Below, one piece after another: positions 1-5,690 of a stretch of DNA of 5,847 nt. Under the pieces are notes generated by a model. It was given only the letters and a program-made list of their open reading frames with translations, did not search any database and was not told the DNA's origin. Source of the stretch: Acidimicrobiaceae bacterium (GTDB lineage: Bacteria; Actinomycetota; Acidimicrobiia; Acidimicrobiales; Palsa-688); the NCBI GenBank assembly GCA_009785715.1, contig WQVT01000176.1, positions 1-5,847 on the forward strand. Reading direction: 5' to 3'. The first letter of the stretch is position 1, and every line of letters starts with the position of its first letter. Both the position numbers and the translations under genes were made by a program.

Positions 1-1565
1 CGGGCCTGGGCAACGACCGAGGGGACGTAGATCTCCTGGCAGTACGTGGCCCAGTCGATGACCGCCGGGTCGAGGTTGAACTCCGCCCGGTCTTCGGGCG
101 GCAGCCCCTCGTGGAGTTCGAGCAGGCGTTCGACCGAGAAGACGGCTTCACTCTCCGCGTAGGCGCCGTAGAGCTCGACGTAGCCGAGGGCCCGGCTCGC
201 CTCCTCCCGGCGGTCCTCGAGCTTGGCCGTGAGGTCCGCCTCCCGGCCCCGCAGCGGCAGCGCCTGGAGGGTGCGCTCGGCGATGGAGAGGGCCTTGTGG
301 GTCTGCTGCAGCTGGCGCTGGACGCGGCGGCGGCCGGGGAACGACCACTCGGGGACGTTGATGGGCTGGTCCTGGCTGTCGGCGAGGGGGTGCTCGGTGA
401 ACCACTGGCCGACGAGGTCGACGAGATGGCGGTAGCGGAGCGGGTTGCGTGACCCCGACGCCGAATGCACGACATCAGGCTGGTCCAACGGCCCCCGCGC
501 CGCCACGGCCAGGATCGCCGCCACCACGAGGTCGACCGGGATGACATCGACGATGCCCTCGGGAATCCCGGGGAATTCCTTCAAGAGACCCCGGCCGTAC
601 CCGATGATCACGGGATCGGCCATGCGGAAACCACGGATCCATCCCGGCGCCGGCTCTTGGAGGGCCGCCTCGATGATCGACGGCCGCACGATGGACAGCG
701 GGAGGTCCCCCCGGCCTTCGAGCAGCGCCCGTTCGCCGAGTGCCTTCGTGTAGGCGTAGGCGTCCGGCCATCCGAGCCCCTGGGCCCGCGACTTGCCGCG
801 CACGACCATCTGCTCCTTCACCCACTCCTGGCGAAGCCGCTCGGAGCGCTCGGCCAGGAGCGGTGTGCCGGCGGCGCCCAACTCGGCGCGGGCGAGCCGG
901 GCGAAGCGGGCCAGGATCTTCGGCTCCCGGCTGGCGGCGTCGGCGTCGGCGCGCGCCCGCCGGGCGGCGGCCACCTCGGGTTCCCAGTCGACCTCCGTCG
1001 ACCAGGGGGTGTCGGTGAGGAGGGCCTCGGGGGCTGTGCCCCTGCGACCGCCGGCGACGTAGGCCGTCGAGACGGCGATCAGGTGCGGCAGCGTCTCTTT
1101 GGTCTGCCCGTCACCTGCGGGCCCGGTCTGGGCGTGGAGCCGGTTGAGCGTGTCCGCCACCCGGAGCGGCCCGAGCAGGTTCACCTCGACGGCATCATCC
1201 AGCGGTGAATCGAAGCTGACCGCGGCTGCCGAGTGGATCACGGTGGCGCAGCCCGCCAGGATCTCGTCGCCCTCGGCGTCGAGACCGAGCCCGTCTACCC
1301 CGACGTCGCCGGCGACGGGGAGGATCCGCCGGTCCATTTCCGCCTCGAAGCGCTCTCCGAGCTCGGCCCGGAGGCGGTCGAAGCAGTTGTTGCGAAGCAC
1401 TTCCCGCCGGATCCGGTCGGCGGCCCCGCGCCGTCCGGGGCGCACGACGAGCGCCACCTCGGCGTTCGGAACGGCTCGCAGGATCCGCTCGGCGAGTGCG
1501 GTGCCGAGGAATCCCGTGGCGCCGGTGACGGCGAGGCGTCTGCCGGCGAGGGCTTCGCGGAGCAT
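1..1565 (-). CDS. Fatty acyl-CoA reductase-type SDR protein (C-terminus beyond window)
   Basis: I translated the reverse strand from the ATG at 1565-1563; 521 codons are open to the window edge. The N-terminus carries a Rossmann NAD(P)-binding motif TGATGFLGT (residues 14-22, GxxGxxG). Further on are HSAAAVSF, LIAVSTAYV (S166) and YAYTKALGE (Y270, K274), which supply the SDR Ser and YxxxK residues. SIVRPSIIE, the FRMADPVIIGYGRG stretch and the VDVIPVDLVV strand fit the NAD_binding_4 (male-sterility/FAR) family. These enzymes reduce long-chain acyl-CoA with NADPH toward aldehyde or alcohol for wax esters or other lipids. Between S166 and Y270 lies about 100 residues, much of it charged and helical; from memory this is typical of actinobacterial members. 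Some relatives carry a C-terminal HAD-IB-like domain, which would be off the window. The start is well fixed: an in-frame TAG lies 12 bases upstream, with no other start codon between. The exact substrate is not readable from the sequence. Confidence 0.9.
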   Translation of the reverse strand, partial: MLREALAGRRLAVTGATGFLGTALAERILRAVPNAEVALVVRPGRRGAADRIRREVLRNNCFDRLRAELGERFEAEMDRRILPVAGDVGVDGLGLDAEGDEILAGCATVIHSAAAVSFDSPLDDAVEVNLLGPLRVADTLNRLHAQTGPAGDGQTKETLPHLIAVSTAYVAGGRRGTAPEALLTDTPWSTEVDWEPEVAAARRARADADAASREPKILARFARLARAELGAAGTPLLAERSERLRQEWVKEQMVVRGKSRAQGLGWPDAYAYTKALGERALLEGRGDLPLSIVRPSIIEAALQEPAPGWIRGFRMADPVIIGYGRGLLKEFPGIPEGIVDVIPVDLVVAAILAVAARGPLDQPDVVHSASGSRNPLRYRHLVDLVGQWFTEHPLADSQDQPINVPEWSFPGRRRVQRQLQQTHKALSIAERTLQALPLRGREADLTAKLEDRREEASRALGYVELYGAYAESEAVFSVERLLELHEGLPPEDRAEFNLDPAVIDWATYCQEIYVPSVVAQA

Positions 1566-1571
1566 CCGCCT

Positions 1572-1600
1572 TGTCTAGCAAATCTTCTCTACCAATTGGT
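1572..1600 (-). promoter_or_regulatory. Putative leaderless promoter of the reductase with a palindromic operator
   Basis: On the minus strand TAGACA (1577-1572) lies exactly six bases before the ATG at 1565. That is the spacing of a -10 box for a leaderless transcript, although the final T of TANNNT is missing. The only Shine-Dalgarno-like bases (AAGGCGG) abut the ATG, too close for normal use, which also favours leaderless translation. ACCAATTGGT at 1591-1600 is a perfect 10-bp palindrome at -26 to -35 from the start codon, over the expected -35 site, so a repressor bound there would block transcription. The divergent TetR-family protein is the obvious candidate, but the inverted repeat at its own promoter has a different sequence. 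All of this is inferred from motif and position. Confidence 0.4.
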
Positions 1601-1607
1601 CAGTCGG

Positions 1608-1753
1608 GCGCACCGGGCCGCCGAGCGCACTGGGCCGTCGAGCGCACTGGGCCGTCGAACGCGATGGGCGGTCGGGCGCATTGGGCGGTCGGGCGCACTG
1701 GGCCGTCGGGCGCACTGGGCGGTCGAGCGCACTGGGCCGTCGAGCGCACTGGG
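1608..1753. repeat. 17-bp tandem repeat array (8 full units plus a partial)
   Basis: Eight contiguous 17-bp units run from 1608 to 1743, followed by a 10-base partial ninth (1744-1753). The consensus is GCGCACTGGGCSGTCGR. Units 2, 3 and 8 are identical; the others differ at one to a few positions, mainly C/G at base 12 and A/G at base 17. There are no spacers between units, so it is not a CRISPR array. A 17-base period is not a multiple of three, so any reading frame shifts from copy to copy; the open frames across it on both strands are by-products of the repeat. It starts 43 bp upstream of the reductase ATG and looks like a noncoding minisatellite (VNTR-like). Confidence 0.9.
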
Positions 1754-1772
1754 TCAGGAGGGGCGATTGGTC

Positions 1773-1806
1773 GGGCGGGCGCTGGGTGGGTGGCGGGGCC
1801 GAGGGG
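1773..1806 (+). other. G-quadruplex-type G-tract cluster
   Basis: Six runs of three or four G (1773-1775, 1777-1779, 1784-1786, 1788-1790, 1795-1798, 1803-1806) are separated by loops of 1, 4, 1, 4 and 4 bases. The first four tracts alone satisfy the standard intramolecular G-quadruplex pattern with short loops. In GC-rich DNA such motifs arise often by chance, so this is a sequence match only. It sits between the 17-bp array and the inverted iteron element, away from both start codons. Confidence 0.45.
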
Positions 1807-1837
1807 CGGCGTGCTTTGAGCGGGGCGCTGCGGCGGA

Positions 1838-1955
1838 TGTGCGCGATCCCGGTCCATGTGCTTGATTCCGGGTCATGTGAGCAGCCACTGGTCAAACGGC
1901 GTCATGCGCCGCTCACATGGACGCGTCCTGCTCACATGGACGCGTTCTCGTCACA
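1838..1955. mobile_element. 118-bp inverted iteron element, possible IS21-type or MITE remnant
   Basis: The element begins TGTG (1838-1841) and ends CACA (1952-1955). The left arm has (C)ATGTG motifs ending at 1841, 1860 and 1879; the right arm has CACATG-like motifs starting at 1914, 1933 and 1952. Both sets are spaced by exactly 19 bp and are mirror-symmetric about 1896.5. The inner right-arm units are near-identical 19-mers (1911-1929 and 1930-1948, one difference). Arms share TCCATGTG and ATGTGAGC but are otherwise only about 60% alike. TG...CA ends with repeated internal transposase sites are a known trait of IS21-family ends, so a short deletion derivative is one reading. A symmetric array of regulator sites is the other. 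The centre has a small GGCG-TCATG-CGCC hairpin. No target-site duplication and no coding sequence are visible. Confidence 0.45.
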
Positions 1956-2004
1956 AGGGGCGGGCCGTCGCCCGGGGCATGTCAGGTCGTGCGCAGAGGC
2001 CGGC

Positions 2005-2042
2005 GGTAGGTGCACCCCGCCTCTCCCACCTACCATCTGCCC
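2005..2042 (+). promoter_or_regulatory. Putative tetR promoter and autoregulatory operator
   Basis: TACCAT at 2031-2036 fits an actinobacterial -10 box (TANNNT) and lies six bases before a GTG at 2043, the spacing expected for a leaderless transcript. A perfect 8-bp inverted repeat, GGTAGGTG (2005-2012) and CACCTACC (2027-2034) with a 14-base spacer, covers the expected -35 to -10 interval. GGTGCACC (2009-2016) is a further 8-bp palindrome within it. TetR-family proteins commonly bind such dyads in their own promoters. No good -35 hexamer is visible. Binding by this particular protein is inferred from position. Confidence 0.5.
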
Positions 2043-2804
2043 GTGCCACCACCGAGCCCCCTCCGCCGCTCATCCGACGGCGCCACCAGAGACAGCGTCG
2101 GCCGGTCCCGCCAGAACGGCACCACGCGGGGCGACACCCGGGCGAGGGTGGTGGACGCCGCGTTGCGGGCGTTCGGTACCCGGGGCTACGACGCCACGTC
2201 CCTGGACGCCATCGCCGCCGACCTCGGGATCCGAAAGCAGACGATCCTGTACCACTTCCCCTCCAAGGAGGCTTTGCTCGAGGCGGTGGTGGACGAGGCC
2301 GGGACAGAGCTGAGCGGGGTGCTCGAGGACGCCCTCTCCGTCGCCTCGAGCGCCCGGCACCCTTCGGGCGGTCCGGGCTGGGCGCAGGTAGAGGCCATCG
2401 TCCGCTCGGTGTTCCGTCTGGCAGGCCGTCGCCCGGAGCTTCTCGGGCTTCTGCGTGAGGTGAGCCGGCTCGGTCCGGGGCCGGCGGGGCGGATGATCGG
2501 GGTGCTCGAGCCGTTCATCGCCCGTGCCACGGGCTTCTTACAGGAGCAGATGGCGACCGGTCGGGTGCGTAGCCAGGACGCCCGCTTGCTGTTGCTCTCC
2601 ACGTATTCGGCGGTGATCGGGGTGGCCACCGAGGTCGAGGTGCTGCGCGGTCTCGGCGTCGAGCCCACTGCCAGGTCTCTGGTTCGCCGGCGGAGCGAGG
2701 TGCTCGACTTCCTCCGCTCGGCCCTGGTGATCGACCCGGCCCCCCGGCCCTCCGGTCAGGAGGTGGCGTCCGATCCGGAGGTGGCCAGCGAATCGGAGGA
2801 GTAG
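2043..2804 (+). CDS. TetR/AcrR-family transcriptional regulator
   Basis: From the GTG at 2043 the protein has 253 residues. After about 30 residues of Arg/Ser/Pro-rich leader comes a TetR N-terminal domain (about 32-80): RARVVDAALRAFGTRGY, then the helix-turn-helix LDAIAADLGIRKQTILYHF and the usual SKEALLEAVV helix. The rest is a helical ligand-binding and dimerisation domain with no recognisable ligand signature, ending in an acidic tail (EVASDPEVASESEE). I prefer 2043 to the in-frame GTG at 2010 because a -10-like TACCAT lies six bases before 2043, and because 2010 falls inside the operator-like inverted repeat; the longer form would have 264 residues and an AGAGG at 1995-1999. It is divergent from the acyl-CoA reductase, which suggests control of lipid metabolism. 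Its 3' end overlaps the convergent gene by 49 bp. The family is certain; the regulon is not. Confidence 0.92.
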   Translation: MPPPSPLRRSSDGATRDSVGRSRQNGTTRGDTRARVVDAALRAFGTRGYDATSLDAIAADLGIRKQTILYHFPSKEALLEAVVDEAGTELSGVLEDALSVASSARHPSGGPGWAQVEAIVRSVFRLAGRRPELLGLLREVSRLGPGPAGRMIGVLEPFIARATGFLQEQMATGRVRSQDARLLLLSTYSAVIGVATEVEVLRGLGVEPTARSLVRRRSEVLDFLRSALVIDPAPRPSGQEVASDPEVASESEE

Positions 2805-4744
2805 TCGGACGTGTTCGACACCGAGGGTTCCGTCGTTCCCGACGGACCCTGGCCGAAGAGCCGGAGCACGTTGCCCGTGATGCGCTGAACGATCTGGCAG
2901 GGCACCCCGGGGCCGCAGCTGTTCAGGAATCCGACCCATCCGATGGTCCCCGTCGAGACGACGCCGGCGTCGCTCTTGCGGACGGTGTAGTAGAGCATGT
3001 CGGCGTCGCCGGTCGTGCCATAGGTGGTCTCGACGGGCGAGTGGGCGAGGATCTGCACGTCCTGTGGTGCGAATCCGTCGTCGACATAGTGGTCGTAGTC
3101 GCCCGCGACCAGATGAGCCAGCGATGAGCCCTGCCGAAGGCCGGTACGCGCGAACGGCCATGCGGTCGGGTCGACGATCACCATCGGTGCATTGATTCCG
3201 TAGCCGCCGTAGGTGTTCCCGACGATCTCGTCGTTCCGCTTCTCGAGCGGGGGGTCACTCCAGTCGTTCGGGGTCGACAGGGCAGGGTCGGTGGAGGTGA
3301 TCGGATCCTCCTCGGCGCTCCGGTAGGCCACCATGAGCCGGTCCGGTCCGAGGGGGCTCGATTCCAGGCGGGCGGGGCGGAGGCCGGGCGTCGCGCCGAG
3401 GAAGAAAAGGTTGACGCCGTCGCCTAGGCCGTTGACCAATCCCTCGCGCTCCCCCGCGGTCCAGAATTCGTTGTGTCCGAGCGACAGCAACGCCTTGTGC
3501 TGTTCGAGTAGTGACGGATCCACGCTGAGGTTGATATCCGTCAGGTACGTCACGTCCAATCCGTGTTCCTCGGCGAATCGGACGGCCGGGTACTCGAGGT
3601 TCAGGAAATCCGCGGATCCTTCGCCGTCGCTGAAGGTGTAGTCGTAGGGGCGGTCATAGGACACCACCCGGGAGCGGTAGGGGTCGGTGGGGCCGTTTTC
3701 CCCCGTGGGGTCCTGGAAGCAGTCGTAGCCCCCGTAGGGATTCCAGGCCTGCCAGGTGAGGACGCTGTTCAGGATGACGTAGGTGGCGTGGCTGGTCGGA
3801 TCGATGATCGTCAACGGGATATAGCTCGCGCCGCCGGTGCTGGCATTGAGCTTCAACAGATAGTCGCCCTGCACCCACTTCCGGGTGATGTCGACCGACA
3901 GCGACGGCTTCCATGGGCAGGAAACCGTATAGGTCTCGTAGCTCACGGGGCACGTGTCCTGCGTCGACCCCGAGAGTGAGGTGGACTGCCAGATGAGCCG
4001 GGCGCCTGTCCCGCCGTAGTAGCCCATCCTGTACGCGGCTACCTGGAAGCTCGGGGCCGTGGTGGACACGTAGAGCCCTACCTGCTCGCCTACCTGCGCC
4101 GAGGTGTGATCGGCGTAGCCCACGATCGTCGGATCGGTGGTACCGGGGGGGATACGCCACGAGTTGGTGCCCGGCTTGGCATTCTCGGTGACCACCCAGC
4201 GGGCCTCGGTCCCGTAGGAACCAAGGAACGTCGCCGGCTGGGCTCGCCGCGGTCGCTCGTGCCGGCGACCGGCGGGACCCTTCGCTGCGCTGGTGCTGGC
4301 CGACGGCGTGGTGCTTTCGGACGGCGTGATGCTTTCGGGCGGCATGGTGCTCTGGGGCGGCGTGGTGCTTTCGGCCAGGGTGGTATCAGCCGATGTGCTG
4401 GTGTTCCCCGCGGTGCTCGTATTCTCTGCTGCGCCGGCATTCCCACGCGCATTGCTGTGCGGACCGCCGCTGGTGAGCTTCGCCGGCCTCTCCGCCACCC
4501 CCATCCCTGCCGCCCCGATACCCCTGGAAGCGATCTTTATCGTGGTGGGCACCGCCGTGGCCGTCTGGAGCGAGGCCGGTTGCCCCCGCCGAGACCCGGA
4601 CTGCCCGGTCGCAGTCCGGTTGGTGTGGTCGGACCCGAAGGTCTGCCGGCTGCCGAGCGCGCCGGCGGCCAACACCAGTAGTACCAAGATCACCTGTGCA
4701 GGCCGGCGCCGATACCAGCGTGGGCGGCGGGAATGGCGCGCCAT
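2756..4744 (-). CDS. Exported protein with N,N-dimethylformamidase beta-subunit-like domain
   Basis: The product has 662 residues from the ATG at 4744. A TTG two codons upstream (4750) is possible, with GGGG six bases before it; in-frame TAA and TGA directly precede that TTG. Numbered from the TTG: a basic N-terminus, one hydrophobic segment (19-33; signal peptide or anchor), a Ser/Thr/Pro/Ala-rich linker (about 41-170), then a conserved region to about 633. The pattern AAYRMGYYGGTGARLIW, SCPW, YLLKL, YIPLTI, LTWQAWNPYGGYDC, VVSYDRPY, LLSLGHNEFWTAGER, GVNLFFLGA and STGTIGWVGFL matches the family annotated as DMFase beta-subunit-like C-terminal domain. True dimethylformamidase uses a Tyr/Tyr/Glu iron site; Y339 or Y342, Y365 or Y369 and E428 could be counterparts, but I cannot align them here. 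Most secreted actinobacterial members have no known function. The gene follows lexA on the same strand after a 99-base gap. Confidence 0.82.
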   Translation of the reverse strand: MARHSRRPRWYRRRPAQVILVLLVLAAGALGSRQTFGSDHTNRTATGQSGSRRGQPASLQTATAVPTTIKIASRGIGAAGMGVAERPAKLTSGGPHSNARGNAGAAENTSTAGNTSTSADTTLAESTTPPQSTMPPESITPSESTTPSASTSAAKGPAGRRHERPRRAQPATFLGSYGTEARWVVTENAKPGTNSWRIPPGTTDPTIVGYADHTSAQVGEQVGLYVSTTAPSFQVAAYRMGYYGGTGARLIWQSTSLSGSTQDTCPVSYETYTVSCPWKPSLSVDITRKWVQGDYLLKLNASTGGASYIPLTIIDPTSHATYVILNSVLTWQAWNPYGGYDCFQDPTGENGPTDPYRSRVVSYDRPYDYTFSDGEGSADFLNLEYPAVRFAEEHGLDVTYLTDINLSVDPSLLEQHKALLSLGHNEFWTAGEREGLVNGLGDGVNLFFLGATPGLRPARLESSPLGPDRLMVAYRSAEEDPITSTDPALSTPNDWSDPPLEKRNDEIVGNTYGGYGINAPMVIVDPTAWPFARTGLRQGSSLAHLVAGDYDHYVDDGFAPQDVQILAHSPVETTYGTTGDADMLYYTVRKSDAGVVSTGTIGWVGFLNSCGPGVPCQIVQRITGNVLRLFGQGPSGTTEPSVSNTSDYSSDSLATSGSDATS
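2824..2850 (+). terminator. Hairpin after the tetR stop, probable terminator
   Basis: AGGGTTCCGTCG (2824-2835) pairs with CGACGGACCCT (2840-2850) across a TTCC loop, giving an 11-bp stem with one bulged base. It begins 20 bases after the tetR stop, where a terminator is expected. No T-tract follows on the plus strand, common in high-GC actinobacteria. It lies within the coding tail of the convergent gene (residues about 634-642), just past its conserved domain, so transcripts from both directions would carry the stem. Confidence 0.45.
4290..4379 (-). repeat. In-frame 18-bp repeats coding a Ser/Thr/Pro hexapeptide linker
   Basis: Five imperfect 18-bp units (4290-4307, 4308-4325, 4326-4343, 4344-4361, 4362-4379) resemble GTGGTGCTTTCGGACGGC on the plus strand. 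The period is six codons, so on the minus strand they encode hexapeptides of the type PPQSTM, PPESIT, PSESTT and PSASTS (about residues 125-154 of the dimethylformamidase-like protein). The segment lies between the hydrophobic N-terminus and the conserved domain. Such Thr/Ser/Pro stretches in exported actinobacterial proteins are often flexible wall-spanning linkers and can be O-mannosylated; neither is shown here. Confidence 0.8.
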
Positions 4745-4843
4745 GCGCAATCATTACCCCATCGTCGACTTGCAGGATCGTCATCCCCAGCGCCTTTGTC
4801 AGCGACCTGACCATGCAGGGGTGATCCGGAGTCCGGGGCTGAG

Positions 4844-5485
4844 TCAGAGGCGGCGCAGGACGGTGACGACCCGCCCGAAGATCTCGATCTCGGCGGGGCT
4901 GAAGACCATCGGCTCCAGCCGGGAATTGGCGGGCTGCAAGACGACCTTGTCTCCCTTTCGGCTGTAGGTCTTCACCGTGGCCTCCTCTCCCGGAATGCCG
5001 GCGACGACGATGTCCCCCTTTTCCGCGGTCGGCTGCTGGCGCACGACGACGTAGTCGCCGTCGAAGATTCCCGCCTCGATCATCGAGTCGCCGCGGACCT
5101 TCAGCATGAACAGCTGCCCGTCGCCGGTGAAGTCCTGGGGGAGCGGCAGCAGTTCCTCGACGTTTTCGTGTGCGAGTACGTCGGTGCCGGCGGCCACCTG
5201 GCCGACGAGTGGAATGTGGCGGGTCGGCCGGCGCTCGACGGCGGCGCCCGAGACATCGTCGTAAACGAGGGTCAGGGTCCGCGGCTTGGTCGGGTCGCGG
5301 CGCAGGTACCCCTGACGTTGAAGAGTGCTCAAGTGGGTGTGGACGGTCGACGAAGACGTCAGCCCGACGGCCTCGCCGATCTCCCGGACGGAGGGCGGGA
5401 ACCCCCGCTCACGGATCTGCTCGACGATGAAGTCCAGGATCTCCCGGCGCTTCCCGGTCAGCTCTTCCGGCGCTGCTCCACCCAT
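4844..5485 (-). CDS. lexA: LexA, SOS-response repressor and self-cleaving protease
   Basis: The product has 213 residues from the ATG at 5485. Residues 8-72 form the LexA winged-helix DNA-binding domain (LTGKRREILDFIVEQI, PPSVREIGEAVGL, SSSTVHTHLSTL, GYLRRDPTKPRTL). The C-terminal S24 peptidase domain has the cleavage site VAAG (A99-G100), the nucleophile in RGDSMIEAG (S134) and the general-base lysine in ATVKTY (K172), all intact. LexA represses DNA-damage genes as a dimer and cuts itself at Ala-Gly when stimulated by RecA filaments. The start is chosen because AGGAGGGG lies five bases upstream. An in-frame GTG at 5599 would add 38 residues with no LexA character. Three LexA boxes lie upstream, so autoregulation is very likely. 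The downstream gene on the same strand is the dimethylformamidase-like protein. Confidence 0.98.
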   Translation of the reverse strand: MGGAAPEELTGKRREILDFIVEQIRERGFPPSVREIGEAVGLTSSSTVHTHLSTLQRQGYLRRDPTKPRTLTLVYDDVSGAAVERRPTRHIPLVGQVAAGTDVLAHENVEELLPLPQDFTGDGQLFMLKVRGDSMIEAGIFDGDYVVVRQQPTAEKGDIVVAGIPGEEATVKTYSRKGDKVVLQPANSRLEPMVFSPAEIEIFGRVVTVLRRL

Positions 5486-5490
5486 CTGTT

Positions 5491-5498
5491 CCCCTCCT
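5491..5498 (-). promoter_or_regulatory. Ribosome binding site fixing the lexA start
   Basis: AGGAGGGG on the minus strand, five bases before the ATG at 5485, is by far the best Shine-Dalgarno sequence near lexA. It decides the 213-residue start over the longer in-frame GTG at 5599. Confidence 0.85.
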
Positions 5499-5607
5499 AT
5501 CACGCGTCCTCCCCTTCTGATGGCCGACACACTTTCCGCGGCCGAGCCCTGTCCTTTGTCCCCTCCCGGTACACGCCGGGTGCGCTGGATGCCTGTCACG
5601 CCCTTTC

Positions 5608-5636
5608 AGGGTAGCCCCGCCGTGCGCCTAGATCAA
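5608..5636 (-). promoter_or_regulatory. Putative lexA promoter
   Basis: On the minus strand TTGATC (5636-5631) and TACCCT (5613-5608) are separated by 17 bases, a good -35/-10 pair of the actinobacterial TANNNT type. The -35 overlaps LexA box 1, so LexA binding there would exclude RNA polymerase. Transcription would begin near 5601, leaving a leader of about 115 bases before the lexA ATG. Confidence 0.55.
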
Positions 5637-5648
5637 ACATTCGTTCGA
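5633..5648. promoter_or_regulatory. LexA box 1 (lexA side)
   Basis: TCAAACATTCGTTCGA. Its inner 14 bases match 12 of 14 of the actinobacterial SOS box CGAACRNRYGTTYG, with one half-site intact. It overlaps the lexA -35 and is placed to mediate autorepression. Confidence 0.7.
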
Positions 5649-5656
5649 TCGAGCCC

Positions 5657-5685
5657 TTGACAACGAACAGATGTTCTGGTCAGCT
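5657..5685 (+). promoter_or_regulatory. Putative promoter of the divergent SOS gene
   Basis: TTGACA at 5657-5662 is a perfect -35 hexamer reading away from lexA. The matching -10 would fall near 5680-5685, where only TCAGCT is seen, a weak match. LexA box 2 fills the spacer between the two, a standard arrangement for strong LexA repression. TACGAA (5710-5715) is another possible -10 but has no good -35. Confidence 0.45.
5664..5677. promoter_or_regulatory. LexA box 2
   Basis: CGAACAGATGTTCT matches 13 of 14 positions of CGAACRNRYGTTYG; only the last base differs. It lies just downstream of the perfect TTGACA -35. Its centre is 30 bp from box 1 and 27 bp from box 3. Confidence 0.85.
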
Positions 5686-5690
5686 GGAAC

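Noticed and set aside
111..1208. Plus-strand open frames opposite the reductase (for example 465-1208, 247 codons)
   Set aside because: They are antisense shadows of a high-GC gene; the minus-strand frame gives a clear SDR protein and these give Arg/Pro/Gly-rich products without motifs.
1608..1753. CRISPR array
   Set aside because: The repeats are 17 bp, contiguous, without spacers, and no cas gene is present.
1571..1895. Open frames on both strands with repeated motifs such as HWAVERTGPS and SALGRR across the repeat array
   Set aside because: They arise from the 17-bp repeat, which lacks stops in several frames on both strands. The period is not a multiple of three, no ribosome site precedes them, and they run into unrelated repeats.
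1830..1962. Target-site duplication flanking the 118-bp element
   Set aside because: The flanks (GGCGGA on the left, AGGGGC on the right) do not repeat, so transposition is not directly supported.
1961..1974. Small hairpin CGGGC-CGTC-GCCCG upstream of tetR
   Set aside because: A 5-bp GC stem is expected by chance in this composition, and it has no T-tract or other terminator or regulatory context.
4386..4814. Minus-strand frame of 142 codons overlapping the start of the dimethylformamidase-like gene
   Set aside because: It overlaps the signal and linker coding region in another frame and has no recognisable domain. The other frame carries the hydrophobic segment and the conserved domain.
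4826..4836. CCGGAGTCCGG dyad just after the lexA stop as a terminator
   Set aside because: It allows only a five-base stem with a one-base loop, too tight to fold as an RNA hairpin, and has no T-tract. Whether lexA is read through into the next gene stays open.
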